In this document: positions 26,333-38,282 of the stretch, piece by piece | Numbering within the stretch: position 1 is the first letter of the stretch | Layout of the letters: each line of letters starts with the position of its first letter | Notes under the pieces: generated by a model | Told to the model about the DNA's origin: nothing | The model's input: the letters and a program-made list of their open reading frames with translations, nothing else | Databases searched by the model: none | NCBI RefSeq assembly: GCF_033954455.1 | Contig: NZ_CP121473.1 | Span: 5,008,501-5,072,500, forward strand | DNA length: 64,000 nucleotides | Source of the DNA: Thiorhodovibrio litoralis | Lineage (GTDB): Bacteria > Pseudomonadota > Gammaproteobacteria > Chromatiales > Chromatiaceae | Direction of reading: 5' to 3' | Made by a program: the position numbers and the translations under genes

Positions 26333-26367
26333 GCGCCAAAGGAATTTGCATTAGCCCGGCGCTTTTT
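26333..26367 (+). terminator. possible intrinsic terminator after Amt-GGDEF-EAL gene
   Basis: GCGCC at 26333-26337 can pair with GGCGC at 26358-26362, directly followed by TTTTT. The 20-base loop is long for a terminator, so this is a weak candidate, but position and T-run fit. Confidence 0.4.
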
Positions 26368-26602
26368 CTGCTGGAACACAAAAAAAGGGCATTCAAAAAG
26401 CGACAGTCGCTATACTGAAACCAGATCCCCCTGCTAAACCAGTGGATTCTCGGGTATCCTTGCGAGCCATTTAACAGCAGCCGCCCGACCGATCGGTCGC
26501 AACAGCACCCACAGATGTGCGCCGCCGATCCCGATTGGGCAAGCTCCGGCCTGCGTCCTGACAGCATTGTCATCGGGCCGGTGACGCCATCAGGTGCCAT
26601 TC

Positions 26603-29600
26603 ATGCCTACTGCCGATTCCGCCGGATCGCAATCCGCTGAATCAAAACAACTGTCGCGACGCGAATCCCGACGCGGACTCGCCATCCCCATCCTGGCCGG
26701 CATCGGACTGCTGGCCGTCTCCGTCATCCTGGCCATCTGGCGCACCGGGTTGCAGCAATCCGAGCTCGAGGAAAAATTCCTGACCGAGACCCTGGGACTC
26801 GCTCAAGCCCTGTCGCTTTGGTCCGACCAGGCATTCGACGCCGCCTTGGCGGGCAATGAACCCAGCGCAGAATTCACCCAACTGAGCTGTCATTTACACC
26901 GCTTCGCCACCTTTGCCGGCTATGCGGGAGCCTGGACTCTGATCGCGCGCGACGGCGAATACCGGCTCGGCCCCAGCAGCGATGACCCGTCCAGCGATTG
27001 CGCCACCCAAGCCGCACCGGCCATGCAAGCCCCTCCGGCTGACGTTGAGCAGGTCCTGGCAAGCGGACAGGCTGACCTCAGCGCCCGCTATTCACGCGCG
27101 CACTTGAGAATGATTTCGGCGCTGGCGCCAGTGCCAAACTCGTCTGGGCCAATGTCATCTGGGCCAAACTCGTCTGTACCAGCATCATCCCCGGAATCCC
27201 CGCGCACGACAGTGCTCGTCGGCCTTGACCTGCCGGAGCGCGAATGGCGCGTGGCAATCTTGCGTGCCGCCGTCTTGCCGTTGGCGCTGGGTGGACTGCT
27301 GACGCTGATTTTCGCCATCGCGTTCCTGGTGGTTAACCGCAGCGGCGCCAACCATATTGAAACCGCAACCAGCCTGCGCTACCTCGAGCCCATGCTGGCC
27401 GCCATGACGGGGGTGGCCCTGACCATCACGGCCACGGCCATCACCTACCAGCTTGAGCAGGACTTCAAATCCGACCTGCTTGAATGGGAAAGCGCACGCA
27501 CCAGTTTCGACCTGACCCAGGCCCTGCGGTCTTTGTCGCACAACGACAGCGCCACTGCAGCATCCTCCGGCACGCAAGCACCCGCGACCTGGGATGATCT
27601 GCCAGGCAATTCTGCAAACTCCGATAGCACCACCATCATCGCCGCGATAAAGCAATCGCTGCAGCATTCAGCCAGCCAGCACAATCGCTCAAAAGTGCGC
27701 ATCGACGCGAGCATACTTGCCCTGGATGAACACAACGAGGCGCGCTTAGTCGAACGGCTCTCCAAAGACCAGACGAATGCGCAAGACCAGACAGATGCAC
27801 CCAGAGAGACCCTGGCACCGCTGCCGCCGCTATCCGCCGCCGCGCAACTGCAGGAACTGCTGCCGGTGTTTGCGGGCGATCGGACACTGGCCCTCAGGCT
27901 TCGTATCCTTGATGCTCAAGCCGTCAGGCCGACGACAGGCGCAGCCGGCGCCGCAGCGGCCATTGGGCTCATCCTGACCGCGGTCGCCACCGTGCTGGTC
28001 ATCTGGCTGCGCGGGCGTCTGGCAAGCCTGGAGCAACTGCTCAATCAGCGCACCGCCATCCTGCAGCGGCGCGAGGAGAACTTTGCCGCTATCACCAACG
28101 CCGTGCGCGACGCCATCATCATGATGGACGCTGAGTCCAAGGTCGCCTACTGGAATCCCGCCGCCGAGCGCTTGTTCGGCTATACCGAGGCTGAAGCCCG
28201 GGGGCAGGATTTACATCAACTGCTTTGCAATTCCGCCACTGCAACCGCCTACCAAAGGCGCGGTTCGGCACAAAGGCCCGGCTCCAGCCCGGTCGTCGGT
28301 CAGCTGATCGAGCTTGAAGGCCAGCACAAAGACGGCTCCAGTCTGCCGCTTGAGCTCTCCTTGTCGGCCATGCAGCTCGACGGCCAGTGGCACGGCATCG
28401 GCGTGCTGCGCGACATCGCCGCGCGCAAGCGCAGCCAGGCACGCCTGGTCAAGCTGAACGGCTGCCTCGCCAATCTGGGCTCAGATTACCGCGAGAACAT
28501 CACCCGCATCACAGCGGTATGTGGCGAAATCCTCGAGGCCGACACGGCGCTTTACAACAAGCTCGACAACGGCATGCTCACAACCCTTGGGCGCTGGAAT
28601 GCGCCCGATGACCTTCCCTACCGAGATCATCCCGAGGGGCACATTTGCTACGACCTGATCAGCGGCCAGAACAGTCGCACCAGCGGACATTGCGGGGCCG
28701 TCCCCGGTGATAACGACAGCCGCGAGGCGCTTTTCCTGCGCGACCTGTCCCAGACACCCTATCTGAACACCGACCTGGCGGTGCGCAAGTACGCGCTAAA
28801 GGCGTATTTCGGCCATGTCGTGCGCTGCGGCAGCAAAAATGTCGGCTCACTGTGCGTGGTATTCAAACATCAGCGCTCGCCGAGCGACGAGGAAAAGCGC
28901 TTGCTCGGCATCCTGGCCGCGGCCCTGACCACCGAGGAAAACCGTCACTTCGCGACTCGCGGGCTCGAACTCAGCGAAAAGCGTATGTCGCTGGCCATGC
29001 GCAGCACCGGCATCGGCATCTGGGAGTACGAGCCCACCACCCGGCAGCTGCGCTTGGACGAATCCATGCACGGATTGCTGGCGCTGCAACCGACGCTGGC
29101 AGTGCGCTCCATCGACGACTGGATGCTGCGGCTGTTGCCGGAAGACATGCCCAAACTCCATCGCGTCCTGGACAACACCTTCGAGGAAGATGACGAGCTC
29201 GATGAGGAAATGCGCGTGCAGATCGCCGAGGACGAGCTGCGTTACCTGCGTATCATTGGCAGCGTTCACCGCCAGGACAGGGACGCAGACTGCTACATTA
29301 TTGGGGTCTGCTACGACATTACCCGTCGCAAGGAAAACGAAGCCCGCCTGCGCCATGCCCGCGACATGGCGGAGCAAGCCAGTGAGCTAAAAACCCGGTT
29401 CCTGTCACAGGTTAGCCATGAACTGCGCACTCCGATGAATGCGGTGCTCGGATTCGGGCAATTACTCGACAGCGACCCGGACTTAAACAGCGACCAGCAC
29501 GACAGCGTGCGGGAGATCCTCCAGTCCGGCCACCATCTGCTGAAACTGATCGACGAGGTGCTGGACCTGGCGCAGATCGAATCCGGCGAAGCCGATTTGC

Positions 29601-30145
29601 AAGTGGAACAGCTGATACTGGCCCCCGCGCTGGAGGAATCCTTGGCCCTGATCAAACAAAGCGCCGCAGACCATCATGTGCATATCGACTTTGTCAGACC
29701 CGGTGATCTAGCAGTAGCGGTGGACCCCTTCCGGCTCAAGCAAATCCTGGTTAACCTGCTCTCCAATGCGGTCAAGTACAATCGCCCCGGGGGCCGCGTG
29801 GGCCTGGAAGCCGAGGCACTGCCCGCCAGCGAAGACGCAGAAGAACGGGTGCGTATCCGCGTCAGCGATACCGGTGCCGGTATTCCGCCAGAGCAGCTCA
29901 AGGAACTCTTCGAGCCCTTCCGGCGACTGCCCGATGCACAAATGCAGGGCATTAAGGGCGCCGGTCTCGGTCTCGCGGTGGTCAAGCGTCTGGTGGCCCT
30001 GATGAACGGAGAAATCGGCGTTGCGAGTACCCCGGGCGAGGGCAGCTGCTTCTGGATCGACCTGCCGCGCCGACCCGCGTCTCTGGCCACGTCTGGGCTG
30101 CTTAAGCCGGAAAGCGCAAGCCCGCTGTTACTCTATGATGAGTGA
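26603..30145 (+). CDS. membrane hybrid-type sensor histidine kinase lacking its receiver
   Basis: 1180-residue membrane kinase. An N-terminal helix (~25-45), a long extracytoplasmic part, two further membrane helices (LPLALGGLLTLIFAIAFLV; AAAAIGLILTAVATVLVIWL), a PAS domain (ITNAVRDAIIMMDAESKVAYWNPAAERLFGY), a GAF domain, a second PAS, HisKA with His939 in SQVSHELRTPMNA, and an intact HATPase (NLLSNAVKYN, DTGAGIPPEQL, GAGLGLAVVK). After the ATPase domain the protein ends SPLLLYDE, matching the first strand of the receiver domain that follows in related hybrid kinases (LLYIEDN-like), then a stop. It was probably a hybrid kinase shortened by deletion or frameshift; the kinase part looks functional. 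ATG chosen at 26603. Confidence 0.88.
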   Translation: MPTADSAGSQSAESKQLSRRESRRGLAIPILAGIGLLAVSVILAIWRTGLQQSELEEKFLTETLGLAQALSLWSDQAFDAALAGNEPSAEFTQLSCHLHRFATFAGYAGAWTLIARDGEYRLGPSSDDPSSDCATQAAPAMQAPPADVEQVLASGQADLSARYSRAHLRMISALAPVPNSSGPMSSGPNSSVPASSPESPRTTVLVGLDLPEREWRVAILRAAVLPLALGGLLTLIFAIAFLVVNRSGANHIETATSLRYLEPMLAAMTGVALTITATAITYQLEQDFKSDLLEWESARTSFDLTQALRSLSHNDSATAASSGTQAPATWDDLPGNSANSDSTTIIAAIKQSLQHSASQHNRSKVRIDASILALDEHNEARLVERLSKDQTNAQDQTDAPRETLAPLPPLSAAAQLQELLPVFAGDRTLALRLRILDAQAVRPTTGAAGAAAAIGLILTAVATVLVIWLRGRLASLEQLLNQRTAILQRREENFAAITNAVRDAIIMMDAESKVAYWNPAAERLFGYTEAEARGQDLHQLLCNSATATAYQRRGSAQRPGSSPVVGQLIELEGQHKDGSSLPLELSLSAMQLDGQWHGIGVLRDIAARKRSQARLVKLNGCLANLGSDYRENITRITAVCGEILEADTALYNKLDNGMLTTLGRWNAPDDLPYRDHPEGHICYDLISGQNSRTSGHCGAVPGDNDSREALFLRDLSQTPYLNTDLAVRKYALKAYFGHVVRCGSKNVGSLCVVFKHQRSPSDEEKRLLGILAAALTTEENRHFATRGLELSEKRMSLAMRSTGIGIWEYEPTTRQLRLDESMHGLLALQPTLAVRSIDDWMLRLLPEDMPKLHRVLDNTFEEDDELDEEMRVQIAEDELRYLRIIGSVHRQDRDADCYIIGVCYDITRRKENEARLRHARDMAEQASELKTRFLSQVSHELRTPMNAVLGFGQLLDSDPDLNSDQHDSVREILQSGHHLLKLIDEVLDLAQIESGEADLQVEQLILAPALEESLALIKQSAADHHVHIDFVRPGDLAVAVDPFRLKQILVNLLSNAVKYNRPGGRVGLEAEALPASEDAEERVRIRVSDTGAGIPPEQLKELFEPFRRLPDAQMQGIKGAGLGLAVVKRLVALMNGEIGVASTPGEGSCFWIDLPRRPASLATSGLLKPESASPLLLYDE

Positions 30146-30173
30146 GAATCGCCCACACGAATCAGGCTTGCCC

Positions 30174-30212
30174 AGCTGGCTTGCCTATCTGGCTTGCCTA
30201 GCTGGCTTGCAG
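30174..30212. repeat. three 13-bp tandem repeats downstream of kinase
   Basis: Three consecutive 13-bp units, consensus agctggcttgcct (unit 2 has one change, unit 3 two). They lie 28 nt after the stop of the truncated kinase, and a partial related unit (caggcttgccc) precedes them. They could mark the site of the deletion that removed the receiver domain. Confidence 0.85.
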
Positions 30213-30276
30213 GCCCGGATCGCAAATTTGGCACCTGAACAAAAAAGTGCTGATCGCACCCGAGCAGGAACCCAAG

Positions 30277-30768
30277 ATGATAGCTGAACCGATGCGGAAA
30301 GCCGCCGCCCCATCAGCGCTCGCACCAGGCGAGGGCCTTCGCCGCCGCGGCGCGACGCACCCCAGAGCCCAGTGGATGACCCAAGCCCTGTGGATAGGCT
30401 TGCTGGTGGCGATCACCCCACTGCTCAGCGGTTGCCCGCAGGACCCGATGGGGCCAGACAATCGCATGGCGCTGATCGCCTTCGGACGTTGCGACTACGC
30501 ACAGGCACTGCAACTAACCGACATGGCCATAGAGCGCGGCGATGACATGCACATTCAACGCGCCTGGATGCTAAAAGCCGCCATCCTGCGCGATCAGGGT
30601 GACACAGCCGCAGCCGAGGCCATCTACCCTAAGCTTGAAGCGACTTGGAAAGCCGCCAAAAAAACCGACCTGAAAACCAGCCGGCGCGAGCGCGACATCG
30701 CCATCCTCATCGACATCGCCCACAACGACCGCCGGGCCAACGGCTTAGCGGCAGATTGCCAGCCCTGA
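30277..30768 (+). CDS. putative lipoprotein with TPR-like helices
   Basis: 163 residues from ATG 30277 (AGGAA 6 nt upstream). A charged start of ~40 residues is followed by a hydrophobic signal and lipobox LLSGC. A shorter start at ATG 30376 would give a standard 20-residue signal (MTQALWIGLLVAITPLLSGC) and may be the true one. The mature part (CDYAQALQLTDMAIERGDDMHIQRAWMLKAAILRDQGD) is helical and TPR-like. It may be an envelope protein; partners are unknown. It ends 12 nt from the convergent end of the BLUF gene. Confidence 0.6.
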   Translation: MIAEPMRKAAAPSALAPGEGLRRRGATHPRAQWMTQALWIGLLVAITPLLSGCPQDPMGPDNRMALIAFGRCDYAQALQLTDMAIERGDDMHIQRAWMLKAAILRDQGDTAAAEAIYPKLEATWKAAKKTDLKTSRRERDIAILIDIAHNDRRANGLAADCQP

Positions 30769-30779
30769 ATCGGGGTGGA

Positions 30780-31226
30780 TCACTCCTGGGCAAGCGGTTT
30801 GACCCAATGGTCGTTGCTTGGCAGGCGCCCGCGCAGGGCACGGAACAAACCGATGGCACTCTGGCCGCTGAGACCGTAGGGATTGAACTCGTCGCTGGTG
30901 GAGAAGCTGCGGATGATTCCGCGGATTTCCGCAGTCCAGGGCACATAGGCCATGTCCCAGTCGCCAAATTCGCGCTGGGAAATCTCTTCATGGGCGAGCA
31001 GCACCGGGCGGCTGTGACGGGCGTCCCGCATGATGCGCTGGTAGGTGTCGTTAACGGCGCTGCGCGAGCCTTCCAGACATTGCAGGAAGTAAGTCCCATT
31101 AAACAGCAGCATGCCGGAAATTGATGCCTTGGCGTTGTTCTTGCGCGATACGTCCAGAATTTGGCTGATGGCCTCTTTGTCGACGCCGGCCAGTTCGCTG
31201 CAATAGGTGATCCGCGTGAGATACAT
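30780..31226 (-). CDS. BLUF domain blue-light photoreceptor
   Basis: 148-residue protein whose first ~95 residues are a BLUF domain, which binds FAD and senses blue light. The photocycle residues are present: Tyr8 (TRITYCS), Asn31 (SRKNNAKASISGMLLF) and Gln49 (FLQCLEG), plus WDMAYV late in the domain. The ~50-residue C-terminal tail has no enzyme domain, so output must be through protein contact. It is divergent from a PAS-histidine kinase gene 227 nt away; light control of that kinase is possible but unproven. Confidence 0.92.
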   Translation of the reverse strand: MYLTRITYCSELAGVDKEAISQILDVSRKNNAKASISGMLLFNGTYFLQCLEGSRSAVNDTYQRIMRDARHSRPVLLAHEEISQREFGDWDMAYVPWTAEIRGIIRSFSTSDEFNPYGLSGQSAIGLFRALRGRLPSNDHWVKPLAQE

Positions 31227-31279
31227 AACCGAACCCTCAGTGGTGTGATGCTGATGCCTAGGGGCGCCTTGCGTACCGA

Positions 31280-31308
31280 AGCATGGATAGTAAGGCGATT
31301 TGTGTCAA
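31280..31308 (-). promoter_or_regulatory. possible promoter of BLUF gene
   Basis: On the minus strand a perfect -35 TTGACA (31303-31308) is followed after 17 bases by CATGCT (31280-31285), a weak -10 match. It is ~55 nt upstream of the BLUF start codon. Confidence 0.4.
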
Positions 31309-31453
31309 TTTTCATCCCTCGCGGTCTCATCCTGCCTGATCTTTCGGGCCAAGCTCGCGTCCGCTGGACTATCCATTTTGCCGCGCGAATGCTATTGTTT
31401 TGCCTTGAAGGTCAACACATTATCGTCCAGCCCCGCCACGCCATTGGCCCATA

Positions 31454-33001
31454 ATGACACAAGATACGCGGCCACCCCAGCGTCTCGGCGACGCACCCCA
31501 ACACACTCCTGCGGATAGCGCGCTCGCCAAGCGCGACCGTGCCGAGGCGGCGCTGCGCGAAAGTCAGGCCCGTTTCGAGCGCCTGACCGCGGGACTAAAA
31601 GACAGTCTCTTTGTCTTCACCACGACCATGGCAGGCGAGCTGCTCTACCTGAGCGACGGCATCCAGTTGCTCGGCAAGGGCGCCTCCCAGGGCCAGCTTG
31701 GCCTGCATTGGCGTGACCTGGCCGACTGGACCAGCGAGTCTCGTAACACCCTGCTCAAGCAGTTCACCCGACTCCTGATCGGCGAGGTTGAGCGCGCTGA
31801 CTTTGAGCTTGCCTATCATCATCCTGGTGGCGACATCCATCATCTCGCCATTCATGCCTATCGGGCCCAAAGTCAGGATGACGGCCATGAGTTCATCGAG
31901 GGCATTGCGCTCGATATCACCGAGCGCAATGCCCTCGAGGCCAGGCTTCGCAGCCTCGAGCGCGCCATCGACCAGGCGCCGGTGTCGATTCTGATCACGG
32001 ACGCGCAATCGCAGATTGAGTATGTCAATCCGTTCTTCTGCGAAATCTCCGGCTATTCGCGCGCGGAGGTTCTTGGCCAAACACCGCGGCTGTTCAAGTC
32101 CGGCGAGCACCCGGATGACATGTATCGGGAGCTGTGGAACACGATCAAGCGCGGCGAGACCTGGCGCGGAGATCTCGTCAACAAGCGCAAGGACGGAAGC
32201 CTGCACTGGGAGTCGGCGACCATCTCGCCCATCCGCGACGCACGCGGCGAGACGGTCAACTATCTCGGCGTCAAGGAGAATATCGACGACCGCAAGGAGC
32301 TCGAGCGCGTCAAAGAGGATGTCGAGCGCATCATGCGCCACGACCTGAAAAGTCCGCTGAATGCCATCCTGGCCCTGCCCGAGCTGCTGCTGCTGGACGA
32401 CAACCTAGACGACGAGCAGCGCGACTCCCTGGTCGTCATTCAGGACAGTGCCCGCAAGATGCGCGACATGATCGAGCTCTCGCTGGATTTGTTCAAGATG
32501 GAGACCGGCCAGTTCGACTATCACCCGCAAACGCTCAATCTGCTGCCGGTTCTGCGCCAGGTCACTCGCCTTGCCGAGACGCGCATCTCGGAGCGGCGGC
32601 TGCACATCCACTATCGCATCGACGGCATCGAGGGTGACCCCTCGCCCGAGCAGCCGATTTTTATCCGCGCTGACGCACGTCTGCTGTTTTCGATGTTATC
32701 CAACCTGATCACCAACGCGATTGACGCCTCACCGACGGATGAGCGCATTGTTCTGGAGCTGCGCCTTGGTGACCCGCTGCTGCTCGCTATCATCAACCAG
32801 GGCGTGGTACCCGCCGCGATTCGCTCACATTTTTTCGAGAAATACCGCACCTACGGCAAGAAGGGCGGCACCGGGCTCGGCACCTACTCAGCCAAGATGA
32901 TGGCGACCACCATGGGGTTCGATATGCGCATGGAAACCTCGGATGCCAGTAACAGCACCCGGATTGAAATCTCTATGCCTGCCGGGCGCATGGGGGACTA
33001 G
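31454..33001 (+). CDS. PAS sensor histidine kinase
   Basis: 515-residue soluble kinase. Two PAS domains (residues ~30-160 and 165-285; RAIDQAPVSILITDAQSQIEYVNPFFCEISGYSR) lead to a HisKA-like dimerisation helix with His296 (IMRHDLKSPLNAILALPELL). The HATPase N box (MLSNLITNAIDASP) and G2 box (KKGGTGLGTYSAKMM) are clear. The G1 box is INQGVV rather than DxGxG, and this variant occurs in a kinase subfamily that also has the RHDLKSPLN box. No response regulator lies nearby. Divergent from the BLUF gene. ATG at 31454. Confidence 0.86.
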   Translation: MTQDTRPPQRLGDAPQHTPADSALAKRDRAEAALRESQARFERLTAGLKDSLFVFTTTMAGELLYLSDGIQLLGKGASQGQLGLHWRDLADWTSESRNTLLKQFTRLLIGEVERADFELAYHHPGGDIHHLAIHAYRAQSQDDGHEFIEGIALDITERNALEARLRSLERAIDQAPVSILITDAQSQIEYVNPFFCEISGYSRAEVLGQTPRLFKSGEHPDDMYRELWNTIKRGETWRGDLVNKRKDGSLHWESATISPIRDARGETVNYLGVKENIDDRKELERVKEDVERIMRHDLKSPLNAILALPELLLLDDNLDDEQRDSLVVIQDSARKMRDMIELSLDLFKMETGQFDYHPQTLNLLPVLRQVTRLAETRISERRLHIHYRIDGIEGDPSPEQPIFIRADARLLFSMLSNLITNAIDASPTDERIVLELRLGDPLLLAIINQGVVPAAIRSHFFEKYRTYGKKGGTGLGTYSAKMMATTMGFDMRMETSDASNSTRIEISMPAGRMGD

Positions 33002-33049
33002 ACGCGTTCGCAACCTCCGGGGTGCGCATGTGTATTACCACAGCCTGTG

Positions 33050-34036
33050 TCAGCACGGCCAGAGACCGCGTATCGCGGCAACTCCCTGAGCACCGTACGC
33101 CCAGGCGCGATGCACATCATCGGCTGTTAGCCCACCAAGGGCGTAGACCGGCAGGCGCGCAGGCCGGACCAGGCGCGCGAAACCGTCCCATCCCAAGGCT
33201 TGCGCGCCGGGATGACTGCGGGTGGGCTGCACCGGCGATAACAGGGCATAGTCGAGCTGCAGTTCGCCGGCATGCGCCAGATCCTCCGCCGTGTGGCATG
33301 AGGCGCCAACCAATCCTTGTCCGGTGAGCGGGCGCGCACTCAACTGGTGCAGGCGCGCGGCGCTCAGATGCATCCCTTGCGCCAGCTGCTGGTGCAGCAA
33401 AGGGGCAATTACCTCGGGTGAGCGATTTAGCACCAGCGGAATAGCGCATGCCTGAAAAATGGGGGCAGCGGCGCGCGCAAGCGCGGCAAATCCGCTGTCG
33501 CTAAGGTCATGCGCGCGCAACTGAACCAGCATCGCACCGGCATCGGTGGCGCGCTCAAAACAGGCGAGAAACCGCGCCATTCGCGGCTCTTGCGCCGGAT
33601 CGGTCGCGTCTGGTGCATCTTGTGGTGTGATCAGACAGAGCGACGGCAGCTTGAGGGCGCTGATCACTGGACGGTCCGCGGGCGGGAATTGGTCTGGGTC
33701 GAGTGCATCAACCGGGGACCAGGCGAGCGGCTGTCCCTCACAGCCGCGCGGCTCGCCGCGGTAGCTCAGCACTAGATGCACATCCAGCAGCACATGACGG
33801 TCGCCATAGTCGTGTTCGACCTGAATCAGCGGCCGGCTCGCCTGCAATGCGATACCGAGTTCTTCGTGCAGCTCGCGCCTGAGCCCATCTACTGGCTGTT
33901 CAGCGGGTTCGAGCTTGCCGCCTGGGAATTCCCATCGCCCACCCTGATGGCTCTGCGCGGGACGCTGCGCGATCAGCACCCGGCCCGAGCCATCCCTCAG
34001 CACACCGGCGACGACATGGATCGTCGCGCGGCTCAT
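33050..34036 (-). CDS. Nudix hydrolase fused to thiamine-phosphate-synthase-like domain
   Basis: 328 residues in two domains. The N-terminal Nudix domain (~1-130) has an intact GX5EX7REUXEEXGU box (GKLEPAEQPVDGLRRELHEELGI) and matches MutT, which removes 8-oxo-dGTP from the nucleotide pool. The C-terminal half (~140-328) is a ThiE/TenI-like TIM barrel (LSPVQPTRSHPGAQALGWDGF, VYALGGLTADDV). This fusion, next to argJ and secA, is common in gammaproteobacteria; the barrel is often of unproven activity. The gene is last in the secA-argJ-mutT run. Confidence 0.88.
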   Translation of the reverse strand: MSRATIHVVAGVLRDGSGRVLIAQRPAQSHQGGRWEFPGGKLEPAEQPVDGLRRELHEELGIALQASRPLIQVEHDYGDRHVLLDVHLVLSYRGEPRGCEGQPLAWSPVDALDPDQFPPADRPVISALKLPSLCLITPQDAPDATDPAQEPRMARFLACFERATDAGAMLVQLRAHDLSDSGFAALARAAAPIFQACAIPLVLNRSPEVIAPLLHQQLAQGMHLSAARLHQLSARPLTGQGLVGASCHTAEDLAHAGELQLDYALLSPVQPTRSHPGAQALGWDGFARLVRPARLPVYALGGLTADDVHRAWAYGAQGVAAIRGLWPC

Positions 34037-34057
34037 GGGTGACGCGGCTGACGGCCC

Positions 34058-35254
34058 TCAGCTGCGATATTCGGCGTTGATGCGCACATAGTCGTAGGAC
34101 AGATCACAGGTCAGCATGGTCGCACTCGCCCGCCCGCGCCCAAGGCGCACGCCGATGCGAAAGTCATCTTGGCCCATGACCCGCGCGCCATCTTGCTCGC
34201 GATAGTTTGGATCACGCCCGCCACCGGAGACGATACAGACCTCATCGAGCCACAGGCTGACCGGTTCGATTGCAAGTCCTGGCACCTTTGCGCGACCGAC
34301 GGCGGCGAGAATCCGACCCCAGTTCGGGTCGCCGGCAAAGAGCGCGGTCTTGACCAGCGGTGAATGCGCGATGGTCGCCGCCACCTCGCGTGCCTCGGCC
34401 AGTGATTCTGCCTCGCTCACCTCAATGCGCACCAGCTTGGTGGCGCCCTCGCCATCGCGCACAATGGCGGTAGCAAGTTCCAGGCAGAGGGAGTCGAGTG
34501 CTTGCTGAAAAGCGCGGCTCTCCGGCTGCTCCGGCCAGGCCAAGGGGGGGTTGCCAAGCCGGCCGGTGGCAGCCAGCATGCAGGCATCGTTGGTTGAGGT
34601 ATCGCCGTCAATGCTGATGGCGTTAAAGGAGCCGGCCACGGCCTGCTGCAGCGCTGCTCGCACAAAGGGCGCCTCGGCTGCGGCGTCGGTGGCAATAAAG
34701 GCGAGCATTGTGGCCATGTTCGGGCAGATCATGCCCGCGCCCTTGGCCATGCCAACCAGGGTGGCGGTGTGCTCGCCAAGCCTGACTTCGCGTTTGACCA
34801 GCTTCGGCTTGGTATCCGTGGTCATGATCGCCCGCGCTGCCAATTCCCAGCCGGCTGCCTCGAGCTTGGCAAACAGCTCTGGCACGGCGGCGACGATGCG
34901 CCCGACTGGCAAGTCCTCACCAATCACTCCAGTCGAAAACGGAAGCACCTCGCTGGCGGCAACCCCGCCCGCGTTCGCCACGCTCTGGCAACACTCGCGG
35001 GCATCGTTAAGCCCGCGCGCGCCCGTGCCGGCATTGGCATTGCCGGAATTGATCAACCAAAAGCGCGGGGATTCTTGCTGTAGGTGCGTTCTTGCAAGCT
35101 CTACGGGAGCTGCACAGAAGGCGTTGCGGGTAAACACCCCAGCGCATTGCGCGCCTGGGGCTAATTCAACCAGGACCAGATCGTCCCGGTCGGCATAACG
35201 CACGCCAGCCGCATGCGCCGCCAAGCGCACACCCGCAACCTGAAAGTCGCTCAT
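34058..35254 (-). CDS. argJ: bifunctional ornithine acetyltransferase / N-acetylglutamate synthase
   Basis: Arginine biosynthesis enzyme of 398 residues that moves the acetyl group from N-acetylornithine to glutamate. The family autocleaves before a Thr to give alpha and beta chains, and the site is seen in MICPNMATMLAFIATDA. Other family signatures are INSGNANAGTGARGLND, ISIDGDTSTNDAC and FAGDPNWGRILAAVGR. Length is normal. It lies 43 nt after secA and 21 nt before the Nudix/ThiE gene on the same strand. Confidence 0.95.
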   Translation of the reverse strand: MSDFQVAGVRLAAHAAGVRYADRDDLVLVELAPGAQCAGVFTRNAFCAAPVELARTHLQQESPRFWLINSGNANAGTGARGLNDARECCQSVANAGGVAASEVLPFSTGVIGEDLPVGRIVAAVPELFAKLEAAGWELAARAIMTTDTKPKLVKREVRLGEHTATLVGMAKGAGMICPNMATMLAFIATDAAAEAPFVRAALQQAVAGSFNAISIDGDTSTNDACMLAATGRLGNPPLAWPEQPESRAFQQALDSLCLELATAIVRDGEGATKLVRIEVSEAESLAEAREVAATIAHSPLVKTALFAGDPNWGRILAAVGRAKVPGLAIEPVSLWLDEVCIVSGGGRDPNYREQDGARVMGQDDFRIGVRLGRGRASATMLTCDLSYDYVRINAEYRS

Positions 35255-35297
35255 GCAGCGCCCTTAATCAATCGCAGAGACGGCCCGGGCATGAGAC

Positions 35298-38159
<2,862 letters not shown>

Positions 38160-38282
38160 GCGTGGCTCTCAACGGAAGCGCAAATTGGGCGCCAGTATAG
38201 CGCCAAGCGCGCGCCCGCGGCCATGGCGCGCCGAAGCTGGCATGCCAATCCTGACCCGGCGCGGTGATCTGACTTGGTGTTC

